The notes below the pieces were generated by a model. It did not search any database, was not told the DNA's origin, and worked only from the letters and a program-made list of their open reading frames with translations. This document shows positions 29,314-36,983 of a DNA stretch of 36,983 bases, in pieces. Origin of the DNA: Kordia sp. (lineage in GTDB: Bacteria; Bacteroidota; Bacteroidia; Flavobacteriales; Flavobacteriaceae); NCBI GenBank assembly GCA_002733415.1, contig NVVR01000068.1, positions 1 to 36,983 on the forward strand, in the 5' to 3' direction. A program made the translations under genes and the position numbers. The first letter of the stretch is position 1. The number at the start of each line of letters is the position of its first letter.

Positions 29314-32163
29314 ATGCCGAAAAGAGAAGATTTAAAATCGATTTTATTAATAGGTTCTGGTCCAATTGTTATTGGTCAAGCTTGTGAGTTTGATTACTCA
29401 GGAACTCAAGCATTACGTTCTTTAAGAGAGGACGGGATAGAAACCATTCTTATCAATTCTAATCCAGCAACAATAATGACTGATCCGTCTATGGCAGATC
29501 ATGTGTATTTAAAGCCTTTAACTACCAAGTCTATTATTGGAATACTTAAAGATCATCCGCAAATTGATGCTGTATTACCTACTATGGGTGGGCAAACTGC
29601 ATTAAATTTATGTATTGAAGCTGATGAAAAAGGGATTTGGAAAGATTTTGGTGTCGAGATTATCGGTGCAGATATTGATGCTATTAATATAACTGAAGAT
29701 AGAGAGCAGTTTAAAAACTTAATGGCAAAAATCGGAATTCCGATGGCGCCTCAAGCTACGGCTACTTCTTTCTTAAAAGGGAAAGAAATAGCTCAAGAGT
29801 TTGGCTTTCCGTTAGTAATTAGAGCTTCGTTCACTTTAGGTGGTGCAGGAGCTGCTTTTGTGCATAATGAAGCCGATTTTGATAAATTATTAACCAACGG
29901 ATTAGAGGTTTCTCCAATTCATGAAGTGATGATTGATAAAGCCTTGATAGGTTGGAAAGAATACGAATTGGAATTACTTCGTGATGCAAATGATAATGTT
30001 GTGATTATTTGCTCTATCGAAAATATGGACCCTATGGGGATTCATACTGGAGATTCAATTACAGTTGCTCCAGCAATGACTTTATCTGATACTACTTACC
30101 AGAAAATGCGCGATATGGCAATCCATATGATGCGTAGTATAGGTGATTTTGCAGGTGGATGTAATGTTCAGTTTGCGGTTTCTCCAGATGAAAAAGAAGA
30201 AATAATAGCTATTGAAATTAATCCGCGTGTATCTCGTTCGTCGGCATTAGCGTCTAAAGCAACTGGGTATCCAATTGCAAAGATTGCTGCTAAGTTGGCT
30301 TTGGGGTATCACTTAGATGAGTTAGATAACCAAATTACAAAATCTACATCAGCTTTATTTGAGCCAACTTTAGATTATGTAATTGTTAAAATACCACGTT
30401 GGAACTTTGATAAGTTTGAAGGATCTGACAGAACTTTAGGTTTACAGATGAAATCTGTAGGTGAAGTAATGGGAATTGGTCGTTCATTCCAAGAAGCGCT
30501 GCATAAAGCAACGCAATCATTAGAAATTAAACGTAATGGTTTAGGTGCTGATGGTAAAGGAGAAACGGATTATAATACCATTTTAAGTAAATTAGAATTC
30601 GCAAGTTGGGATAGAGTTTTTGTAATTTATGATGCTATTGCAACGGGGATTCCGTTAAGCAGAATACATGAAATCACTAAGATTGACATGTGGTTCTTAC
30701 GTCAGTATGAAGAACTATTTCATTTAGAAAAAGAAATTTCTACGTTTACAATAGATACTATTGAAAGAGATTTATTGTTAGAGGCGAAGCAAAAAGGATA
30801 TGGCGATAGACAAATTGCTCATATGCTAAAATGTTTAGAAAGTCAAGTGTCTAAAAAACGTGATGAGTTAAGTGTTAACCGTGTTTTTAAATTAGTTGAT
30901 ACTTGTGCTGCAGAATTTACTGCAAAAACACCATATTACTATTCTACTTTTGAAAATGAAGTTGAATTAGCAGACGGGACACGTTATGTACATAACGAGA
31001 GTAAACGTTCTGATAAAAAGAAAATTATTGTTTTAGGTTCTGGTCCAAACAGAATCGGACAAGGAATTGAATTTGATTACTGTTGTGTGCACGGAATATT
31101 AGCCGCTGCAGAAGAAGGGTATGAAACAATTATGATTAATTGTAATCCTGAAACAGTATCTACTGATTTTGATACCGCAGATAAATTATACTTCGAGCCT
31201 GTTTTCTGGGAGCATATTTACGACATTATTCGTCATGAAAAGCCAGAAGGAGTTATTGTTCAGTTAGGTGGACAAACAGCGTTAAAACTTGCTGAGAAAT
31301 TAGAGCGTTACGGCATTAAAATTATCGGAACATCTTATAAAGCATTAGATTTAGCGGAAGATAGAGGGCATTTCTCTAAAATATTACAAGATAATAATAT
31401 TCCATATCCTGAATTTGGTATTGCGGAAACTGTAGCTGAAGCTTTAGTGATTGCAGATGAATTGGATTTCCCGATATTAGTACGTCCATCGTATGTGTTA
31501 GGAGGCCAGGGAATGAAAATTGTAATCAATAAGCAGGAGTTAGAGGAGCATGTGTTTGACTTGTTGCGTACAATTCCTGGAAACAAGTTATTGTTAGATC
31601 ATTATTTAGATGGAGCAATAGAAGCTGAGGCAGATGCAATTTGCGATGGTGAAAATGTACAAATTATTGGAATAATGGAGCATATTGAACCTTGTGGAGT
31701 ACACTCAGGAGATTCTAATGCAACTTTGCCACCTTTTAATTTGGGAGAGTTTGTGATGCAACAAATTAAAGATCACACCAAAACTATTGCATTAGCATTA
31801 GAAACAAAAGGATTGATAAATGTTCAGTTTGCAGTAAAAGATGATAAAGTATATATCATTGAAGCGAATCCAAGAGCTTCTAGGACAGTTCCTTTTATCG
31901 CAAAAGCATACGGGCAACCTTATGTAAACTATGCTACAAAAGTAATGTTAGGAGCAAAAGTAACTGACTTTACTTTTAATCCACAGTTAAAAGGATATGC
32001 TATCAAACAGCCAGTATTTTCTTTCGATAAGTTCCCGAATGTAAACAAGCAATTAGGACCTGAAATGAAAAGTACCGGAGAAAGCATCTTATTTATTGAT
32101 GATTTAAAGGATGATCAGTTTTATGATTTGTACTCAAGACGTAAAATGTACTTGACGAAGTAA
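29314..32163 (+). CDS. carB: Carbamoyl-phosphate synthase large subunit without MGS domain
   Basis: 949 aa. With CarA (not in this window) it makes carbamoyl phosphate from bicarbonate, ammonia and 2 ATP for pyrimidine and arginine synthesis. Both homologous halves are present: carboxyphosphate domain (about 1-400; ILLIGSGPIVIGQACEFDYSGTQA), linker/oligomerisation part (about 400-550), and carbamoyl-phosphate domain (about 550-930; IIVLGSGPNRIGQGIEFDYCC, RPSYVLGGQGM, EANPRASRTVPFIAKAYG). E. coli CarB has 1073 aa; the chain here stops shortly after GPEMKSTGE, where the C-terminal MGS-like allosteric domain would begin. Flavobacterial CarB proteins of about 950 aa are familiar to me, so this is probably lineage-wide rather than a break. 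Confidence 0.96.
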   Translation: MPKREDLKSILLIGSGPIVIGQACEFDYSGTQALRSLREDGIETILINSNPATIMTDPSMADHVYLKPLTTKSIIGILKDHPQIDAVLPTMGGQTALNLCIEADEKGIWKDFGVEIIGADIDAINITEDREQFKNLMAKIGIPMAPQATATSFLKGKEIAQEFGFPLVIRASFTLGGAGAAFVHNEADFDKLLTNGLEVSPIHEVMIDKALIGWKEYELELLRDANDNVVIICSIENMDPMGIHTGDSITVAPAMTLSDTTYQKMRDMAIHMMRSIGDFAGGCNVQFAVSPDEKEEIIAIEINPRVSRSSALASKATGYPIAKIAAKLALGYHLDELDNQITKSTSALFEPTLDYVIVKIPRWNFDKFEGSDRTLGLQMKSVGEVMGIGRSFQEALHKATQSLEIKRNGLGADGKGETDYNTILSKLEFASWDRVFVIYDAIATGIPLSRIHEITKIDMWFLRQYEELFHLEKEISTFTIDTIERDLLLEAKQKGYGDRQIAHMLKCLESQVSKKRDELSVNRVFKLVDTCAAEFTAKTPYYYSTFENEVELADGTRYVHNESKRSDKKKIIVLGSGPNRIGQGIEFDYCCVHGILAAAEEGYETIMINCNPETVSTDFDTADKLYFEPVFWEHIYDIIRHEKPEGVIVQLGGQTALKLAEKLERYGIKIIGTSYKALDLAEDRGHFSKILQDNNIPYPEFGIAETVAEALVIADELDFPILVRPSYVLGGQGMKIVINKQELEEHVFDLLRTIPGNKLLLDHYLDGAIEAEADAICDGENVQIIGIMEHIEPCGVHSGDSNATLPPFNLGEFVMQQIKDHTKTIALALETKGLINVQFAVKDDKVYIIEANPRASRTVPFIAKAYGQPYVNYATKVMLGAKVTDFTFNPQLKGYAIKQPVFSFDKFPNVNKQLGPEMKSTGESILFIDDLKDDQFYDLYSRRKMYLTK

Positions 32164-32185
32164 AAGATTAAATTTTATAAATTTT

Positions 32186-32223
32186 AAAAGCCTCTTAAGA
32201 ATTTACTTAAGAGGCTTTTTTTA
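32186..32223 (+). terminator. carB terminator
   Basis: AAAAGCCTCTTAAG (32186-32199) pairs perfectly with CTTAAGAGGCTTTT (32206-32219), 6-base loop, then further Ts. Confidence 0.92.
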
Positions 32224-32430
32224 TTCTATATCATTTCAATAAGTAGAATATACCATACATGTTCTATGAATATTTAGGTGTTATTTAGTGTGCTTTCTAA
32301 ACATTATGCTTTACTAGTTTTTATTGTAATTTTGAAAAAAAGTATTTTTTTAAAATTAGAGGCAATACACCCTCTTGATGAATATAGCTTATAAATAACA
32401 ATTCAATATTTTTACAATAGTTTGAAGTAT

Positions 32431-32460
32431 AAAAAAAAGGCTAAACCATGTGGTTTAGCC
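32431..32460 (-). terminator. Terminator of the T9SS protease gene
   Basis: GGCTAAACC (32439-32447) pairs with GGTTTAGCC (32452-32460), 4-base loop; on the minus strand followed by eight Ts (32438-32431). Confidence 0.92.
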
Positions 32461-32484
32461 CTAGATAATTTATAAACTACGCTC

Positions 32485-35289
32485 TTATTTTTTTAAGAAC
32501 TTGATTGTTTGGTTAGTCGTTTCCGTATTTATAGTAATAAAATACATACCATTAGATAGGTTAGATGTGTTTATTTTTAAATCGTTTTTAGAGCTAATCT
32601 CTTTTGTAAATATAACTTGGCCTAACATGTTGTGAATTGAAACATTTGTTAGTGTATTGCTTTTATTAAAAGTAATATTTAGTTCGTTAGTTACAGGGTT
32701 AGGGTAAATACTAAATCCGTTATTAAAGTTAAAGTCATTTGTGGCTAAAACGTTAATGTCACCAAAATAATATGTACCGTTTATTCCTGAAGTAAAACTA
32801 CCTTCTAGCTTAAAACCACTCCCAAATGCTGTTAGTGTTGAAGAAACATTCTCAGTATTAGTTCCGTCATTCTTCAATATTCCTAAATTGTTTCTAGTGT
32901 TTCCAGTTACGGTTTCCCATCCTTGTAATTCAGCTTCTGTAAAATAGAATGCTGTAGTATTATTTGAACTTGGGTTATTAGTTGCAGGAGTAATTGTAAA
33001 TGTTTTATCTAATACTAATGCAGGAGCTACACTTCCGTTATATGTTTGTGCGCTGTTTCCTGCTCTTGATACTTCAATAGAAGTGCATCCAAAGTCTGAA
33101 TCATCGCTGTTTGTTATAGCTGTCATTATATTACCACTTGTAGTGTCATAAGCATTTATTGTTCCGGAATTTTCAAGAGATAATGCAGTTGCAGAACCTG
33201 TATTAACTATAGATTGAATAGCTGCATTTCCTAATCCTGTTACCAATAAGTTATCTATTGCTAAGCCATAAGCCCAATTTCCTTGATCACTAAATAAAAA
33301 AGAAATTAAGACATTAGATTGACCTGCGTAAGCGGACAAATCAACCACTTTTGTTTCCCAATTTGCAACTTCAAATTCTGGACCAATATTAGTCCAGTTT
33401 GTTCCGTTATCTGTAGAAACTTGTAAATAAGCATCATTATCATAAGCATCGTTTGTGTCGTTTAAAGTAAAATCAAAAGAAACAAAAGCTTGACTTACGG
33501 TAGAAAAGTCAAAAGAAGATGTTATCGTAATTCTTTCATCATCCATAGTGCAATTGCAAGTGTCATCATTTACAAAGGCAAAGTTAGAGGTGTTTGAAGA
33601 AGTTTCAAAATATGCAGAATTTGCAGTAGCTGCATTTCCTATGGCAAAATTAGAAGTCCCATTTCCGGTTATTGTAAAGTCAGCTAAATCTCCTTCAAAA
33701 TCATTAGAATAAAAAGTTGTTAGTCCTCCAATGTTTGGGTTGTAATCATCATCTAAAATTGTAAGGTTAAATTCTGTGATAGTACCTAATTGTGCATCTC
33801 CTCCATTAGCATTTAATGCTAATGAGATAATTATATTTTCATCACCTTCAACAAAGGCATCATTATAGATTCTTAACGTTGCAGTTTTATTTGTGTCGTC
33901 TCCAGCTAAAAATGTAATGTTGGACGTTATTAATTCAAAATCATTTACATCTGTAGCAGTTCCTCCAGTTACAGAAAGTGTAACATCTGCATTTTGAGAC
34001 GCTACAGTAGCAATACGTACTGTTAAATCGATGTCTTGATAAGAGCAATTTGTAGCTTCATCAATAGATTGAATAGTATTCACTATTGCCGTAACAAAAG
34101 GAGCGCTTGGGTTTTCGTCATCAACACCACAAGGGGGCATGTTGCTAGCAATAGCAGCAATCATTTCGTCACTTCTTCCATTTGATCCATTTGGACAACC
34201 ACCTGTATTATGTATTGCAACAACTAAGTTGTCACTATATCGTATAACTGGAGAGCCAGAGCTTCCTCCTTCTGTATCACATTGGTATGTTACACGAGCA
34301 CCACCACCTCCTACACCAGTTACCATAGCAAACCCGTTTGCGTCTGCGCCAACGTCTGTATTAACAGCTATTTCTTTACGTCTTCCCCCTGGATGTTGTG
34401 GAATGTAAATACGTTCTCCTACTGATGCAATATTTGATGATAAACTTAGGTAGCCATATATAGTAGTAGGATTGACAGGTAATTTTACTAAAGTAAAATC
34501 TAAAGTTGCATCTGTTTGTATAAATGTAGATGAAGTTGCTTGTAAGTCTGAAGTTGCATTTACTGTTCCGGCACAATTGTCATATTGATAGTTGAACAGG
34601 AAATCAGTATTGTTAGCGTCTGAAGCACTACCAATACAGTGGTTGTTTGTCATAACATTTCCATCACAACCTAATAACCATCCAGTACATAAACCTCCAC
34701 CACCAATAAGTAAGCGGCAAACAGCTTTCGCTTTTCTGCCCATTTCTGTACCGTCGTAACATACAATTGCTTCTTTATTGTCAACTGAGCAAATTGATTC
34801 TTGAGAATTACCAGAATCTAATTTTTCTATAGTTTTGTTAATTCTTTTTTGGGAATGTCCATAAGCAACTCTATCAATATTAAAACCATAATGATTTTTG
34901 CTATTTCCTTTAGAGTGTAATGCTATTGTTATTTGATCGCTCCATATTGTTCCTGTCCAGAACTCACTAATCATTTCTTTATGTTCTCCAACTATTTTTC
35001 CTTTTTCAGAATAGATGTATTCTTCTCCATTTCTTGAAGATACTCTAACGAAATCTCCAGGGGATAAATCGAATGAGTTGATATGAAGTTTTATATATGC
35101 TGATCCTTTATTGGTAAATGTTTTAGTGTAAACAACTCCTGCTTCAGAATTATGTAAATACTGATTAGTAGCTGTTAAGTTTAAAGCAAACTGATCTGCA
35201 ATTTGTAAAGGTTTTCTTTGGTTTTGTGCATATATTACTACATTTAGTAATAAAGTAAAAACAAATAAGAGTAAAGTTTTTTGTTTCAT
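32485..35289 (-). CDS. T9SS-secreted trypsin-like serine protease with Calx-beta domain
   Basis: 934 aa multidomain exported protein. Residues 1-21 signal peptide (ends VVIYAQ). About 25-145 beta-rich propeptide-like region. About 165-390 trypsin-fold protease: His217 in VMTNNHCIG, Asp264 in TLDFTLVKL, Ser344 in EGGSSGSPVIR, with about ten Cys suggesting disulfides; the layout resembles lysyl/glutamyl endopeptidases. About 405-515 a Calx-beta repeat (GGTATDVNDFE, VEGDENIIISL). About 525-690 a beta-sandwich of the choice-of-anchor J/MAM-like kind. About 860-934 the T9SS type A sorting domain (FSIYPNPVTNELNI to a Lys-Lys end), for outer-membrane export and cell-surface attachment or release. 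Cleavage specificity is not predicted. Confidence 0.92.
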   Translation of the reverse strand: MKQKTLLLFVFTLLLNVVIYAQNQRKPLQIADQFALNLTATNQYLHNSEAGVVYTKTFTNKGSAYIKLHINSFDLSPGDFVRVSSRNGEEYIYSEKGKIVGEHKEMISEFWTGTIWSDQITIALHSKGNSKNHYGFNIDRVAYGHSQKRINKTIEKLDSGNSQESICSVDNKEAIVCYDGTEMGRKAKAVCRLLIGGGGLCTGWLLGCDGNVMTNNHCIGSASDANNTDFLFNYQYDNCAGTVNATSDLQATSSTFIQTDATLDFTLVKLPVNPTTIYGYLSLSSNIASVGERIYIPQHPGGRRKEIAVNTDVGADANGFAMVTGVGGGGARVTYQCDTEGGSSGSPVIRYSDNLVVAIHNTGGCPNGSNGRSDEMIAAIASNMPPCGVDDENPSAPFVTAIVNTIQSIDEATNCSYQDIDLTVRIATVASQNADVTLSVTGGTATDVNDFELITSNITFLAGDDTNKTATLRIYNDAFVEGDENIIISLALNANGGDAQLGTITEFNLTILDDDYNPNIGGLTTFYSNDFEGDLADFTITGNGTSNFAIGNAATANSAYFETSSNTSNFAFVNDDTCNCTMDDERITITSSFDFSTVSQAFVSFDFTLNDTNDAYDNDAYLQVSTDNGTNWTNIGPEFEVANWETKVVDLSAYAGQSNVLISFLFSDQGNWAYGLAIDNLLVTGLGNAAIQSIVNTGSATALSLENSGTINAYDTTSGNIMTAITNSDDSDFGCTSIEVSRAGNSAQTYNGSVAPALVLDKTFTITPATNNPSSNNTTAFYFTEAELQGWETVTGNTRNNLGILKNDGTNTENVSSTLTAFGSGFKLEGSFTSGINGTYYFGDINVLATNDFNFNNGFSIYPNPVTNELNITFNKSNTLTNVSIHNMLGQVIFTKEISSKNDLKINTSNLSNGMYFITINTETTNQTIKFLKK

Positions 35290-35329
35290 AAATAATGGTT
35301 TAAAGGGGGTTGATTAAAAAATATGAAAC

Positions 35330-35337
35330 CAAATATA
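35330..35337 (-). promoter_or_regulatory. -7 box of the protease gene promoter
   Basis: Minus-strand TATATTTG (35337-35330), exact TAnnTTTG, about 41 bases ahead of the ATG. No TTG at the proper distance upstream. Confidence 0.5.
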
Positions 35338-35362
35338 CTAAAACAGAAATCACATTCAGTGT

Positions 35363-35425
35363 TTAGTAGGGGTTAATCGTAATATATCTCAGGATATATC
35401 TCTTAGGATTAACCTGTTACTACTA
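35363..35425. repeat. Nested palindrome upstream of the protease gene
   Basis: GGTTAATC (35371-35378) pairs with GATTAACC (35407-35414); inside, ATATATC (35382-35388) pairs with GATATAT (35393-35399) around TCAG; outside, TAGTA near 35363 pairs with TACTA near 35419. No T-run on either side, so it is not a standard terminator. It lies just upstream of the protease -7 box and after the stop of the propeller gene. Confidence 0.6.
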
Positions 35426-35495
35426 TGAAGGTATAGCGTTTTACTGTATTTAGAGGGCTTAGGGTTGTTTTCATAAAAAGTCATACTAGTTTTGT

Positions 35496-36632
35496 TTATT
35501 TCTCCCACGGTCCATCATTCGTTACATAGGTAAAGGATTTCCCATCAAATCGAAAGAGTCCTTTCCATCCGCCAAACCAAAATCTACCTTGGTTGTCTTC
35601 AAAAATGGACAGAATACCATTGGTAGTTAATCCTTCCTTTTTGTGAAAATTGGTAAATGACTTTCCATTATATCGATATACACCATTATTTTCAGCAGCG
35701 AACCAGATGTTTCCTTTTTTATCTTCATAAAGACCTCCAACTTCAATACCATTTACAATCCCGTTTTTTGTGAAATTAGAGAATAATTTTCCATTATACC
35801 TACTTACTCCGCCATACATGGTTCCAATCCAAATATTTCCTTTAGAATCTTCCATTAGATCACTAATATTATTGTCTGGAAGCCCATTGTCTGTTGTGTA
35901 ATGGGTAAATGTTTTGCCGTTATATTTGCAAATTCCATATCCGTCCGTTCCAAACCAAATACTTCCTTTACTGTCAGCTAGAATAATTGAAATTCGATTG
36001 TCTGATATGACTGATTCAGTATTATTTACTACAGCTTTTGGGATAGGAAAAGGAGTGAATTTTTTGCCGTCAAAACAACTTACTCCATCAGAGGTTCCTA
36101 CCCAAATTATTCCGTTAGAGTCAATTGTTATGGTCCAAACTTCATTACTAATCAATCCATCCTTCTCGGAGTAATTGGTAAATGACCTGTTGTTGTATTT
36201 TGTTATTCCACCGCTGTTTCCAAACCAAACATTACCTTCATAATCTGTTAAAATAGCAGTTGTTCTAGTTCCTCCAAAACCTTTTTCTGGAGTGAAATAC
36301 TCGAGATATTTTCCGTTGTAACGCATAACTCCGTAGTGATTTGTGCCAAACCAAAGGGTTTCCTTTTTATCTTGAATTATATTACGTACCCAATGACACA
36401 GCTGACTTTTGTAGTAAAGCGGAGCGAATGTGTCATTAGGAATAGAATTTTGCTCAACAAAGAAAAGAGAGGAGGGAGGTTTATCATTAGTTGTTTTTGA
36501 TTGGATTTTGTTGTTTTTATTCGACTTTATTTTACTTTGTCCGTTACACGAAATAATGAATGTAAATAAAATTAAAAGAATAAAAAAAGGAAAACTAATT
36601 TGATGGGATTTTTTTTCTAATATCTTTTTCAT
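35496..36632 (-). CDS. Stand-alone two-component-regulator-propeller lipoprotein
   Basis: 378 aa. Lipoprotein signal with lipobox FIISC, Cys29. After a polar linker, about seven repeats of roughly 40 residues follow, each with the Reg_prop pattern D..GNxWFGT..GVxRYNGKxFTNY (for example EDSKGNIWIGTMYGGVSRYNGKLF, ADSKGSIWFGTDGYGICKYNGKTF), enough for one seven-bladed beta-propeller. In Bacteroidota these repeats usually form the periplasmic sensor of hybrid two-component systems that detect glycans; here no Y_Y_Y, membrane, kinase or DNA-binding part follows. A binding or sensing surface in the envelope is plausible. 25 bases after the TonB-like gene, likely the same operon. Confidence 0.88.
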   Translation of the reverse strand: MKKILEKKSHQISFPFFILLILFTFIISCNGQSKIKSNKNNKIQSKTTNDKPPSSLFFVEQNSIPNDTFAPLYYKSQLCHWVRNIIQDKKETLWFGTNHYGVMRYNGKYLEYFTPEKGFGGTRTTAILTDYEGNVWFGNSGGITKYNNRSFTNYSEKDGLISNEVWTITIDSNGIIWVGTSDGVSCFDGKKFTPFPIPKAVVNNTESVISDNRISIILADSKGSIWFGTDGYGICKYNGKTFTHYTTDNGLPDNNISDLMEDSKGNIWIGTMYGGVSRYNGKLFSNFTKNGIVNGIEVGGLYEDKKGNIWFAAENNGVYRYNGKSFTNFHKKEGLTTNGILSIFEDNQGRFWFGGWKGLFRFDGKSFTYVTNDGPWEK

Positions 36633-36657
36633 TTGGATTTATCTTTTAAATACTCAT

Positions 36658-36983
36658 TTAACATCCCATTAAGCCGAAGGAGACTACCAGTTCTTGTTCT
36701 ATTTTTTCGCCTTTATAATTTTCAGCTGGTTTCCATTTTCCTGATGTGTTATTAATTAATTCAATTATTTTTTCATCAAGCAATGGATAGCCTGAAGATC
36801 TATCTAGTTTTACATTTTTAATACTACCATTTTTGGTGACAGTAAAGTATAATTTTGCAGGTCTTAGTTTTTCAGGAACTACATTTGTTCTGGATTTTTT
36901 GCTATTTTCTTTAAGGAATTTTTTTAATTCGTTTTTTCCATCTATATGTACGGCTTGTTTTTCTGGAATAATGGTTAGGTGGG
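36658..36983 (-). CDS. TonB C-terminal-domain protein (5' end outside window)
   Basis: Partial: the last 108 codons, stop TAA at 36660-36658; the gene continues past the window edge. The visible part, RPAKLYFTVTKNGSIKNVKLDRSSGYPLLDEKIIELINNTSGKWKPAENYKG in outline, has the TonB C-terminal fold pattern (V-x-F-x-V-x-K-x-G-x-I ... SGxxxLDE ... WKPAxxxG). It ends SFGLMGC. TonB-like domains energise outer-membrane receptors, though in Bacteroidota many small envelope proteins carry the domain with unknown partners. The N-terminus needed to decide is missing. Confidence 0.78.
   Translation of the reverse strand, partial: HLTIIPEKQAVHIDGKNELKKFLKENSKKSRTNVVPEKLRPAKLYFTVTKNGSIKNVKLDRSSGYPLLDEKIIELINNTSGKWKPAENYKGEKIEQELVVSFGLMGC

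Larger units (their letters stand above)
32164..32484. other. Gap between convergent carB and protease genes
   Basis: 321 bases with the two terminators listed separately. Between them, 32225-32430, I see only A/T-rich sequence with no supported ORF or repeat. Confidence 0.6.

Noticed and set aside
1..36983. tRNA, rRNA, phage, transposase or toxin-antitoxin genes
   Set aside because: None recognised on either strand; the paired small genes at 26263 and 26872 are homologous to each other and separately promoted, which does not fit a toxin-antitoxin layout.

Overview
The window looks like chromosome from a low-GC (roughly one third G+C by eye) marine-type member of the Flavobacteriaceae, in the general neighbourhood of Tenacibaculum or Polaribacter. 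The grounds are a protease with a type IX secretion (T9SS) C-terminal sorting domain, lipoproteins with short Bacteroidota-style lipoboxes, several promoters of the Bacteroidota form TTG-(19-20 bp)-TAnnTTTG, genes without Shine-Dalgarno sequences, and a flavobacterial-type CarB and HisB. The genus is an inference. I see no phage, insertion sequence, CRISPR array, rRNA or tRNA; this is mostly housekeeping chromosome.

Region 1 (1-7450) is a complete histidine operon on the minus strand in the order leader peptide-hisG-D-C-B-H-A-F-IE, the same order and the same HisB and HisIE fusions as in enterobacteria. Ahead of hisG lies a 20-codon leader ORF with five His codons (HHHHFH) followed by a strong terminator and a visible competing antiterminator pairing: a transcription attenuator. 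A degenerate intergenic repeat interrupts the operon between hisH and hisA.

Region 2 (7500-17330) is mostly minus strand: a DUF4369-like lipoprotein, a DUF819 membrane protein carrying an exported cohesin-like N-terminal domain, an exported alpha/beta hydrolase, an RluA-family pseudouridine synthase with an altered catalytic motif, an orphan lipoprotein on the plus strand, then purA, a Fur-family regulator and the bifunctional Rel (p)ppGpp enzyme.

Region 3 (17331-23980) holds an RNA-chaperone/cold-type set: two RhlE-like DEAD-box helicases, a VF530-family small protein and a cold-shock protein. The first helicase has a nested hairpin in its probable 5' leader. Between them sits a minus-strand run of a ChrA-type transporter, a DMT-family exporter and a small unknown protein, followed by a small GNAT.

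Region 4 (24000-28800) has an alpha/beta hydrolase, a lytic transglycosylase, a half-size TauE/SafE permease, a tandem pair of unknown ~92-95 aa paralogues separated by unusually strong hairpins, a TlpA-like protein whose CXXC has become CXXH, and a TPR-like membrane protein.

Region 5 (28900-36983) has rpmH with a textbook Bacteroidota promoter, carB lacking its allosteric MGS domain, a T9SS-exported trypsin-like protease with a Calx-beta domain, a stand-alone beta-propeller lipoprotein, and the 3' part of a TonB-C-domain gene running off the window edge.

The most interesting items are the his attenuator, the paralogue pair with its hairpins, the cohesin-like/DUF819 fusion, and the structured leader of the first DEAD-box gene. 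I did not find a clear new multi-gene defence or metabolic system.
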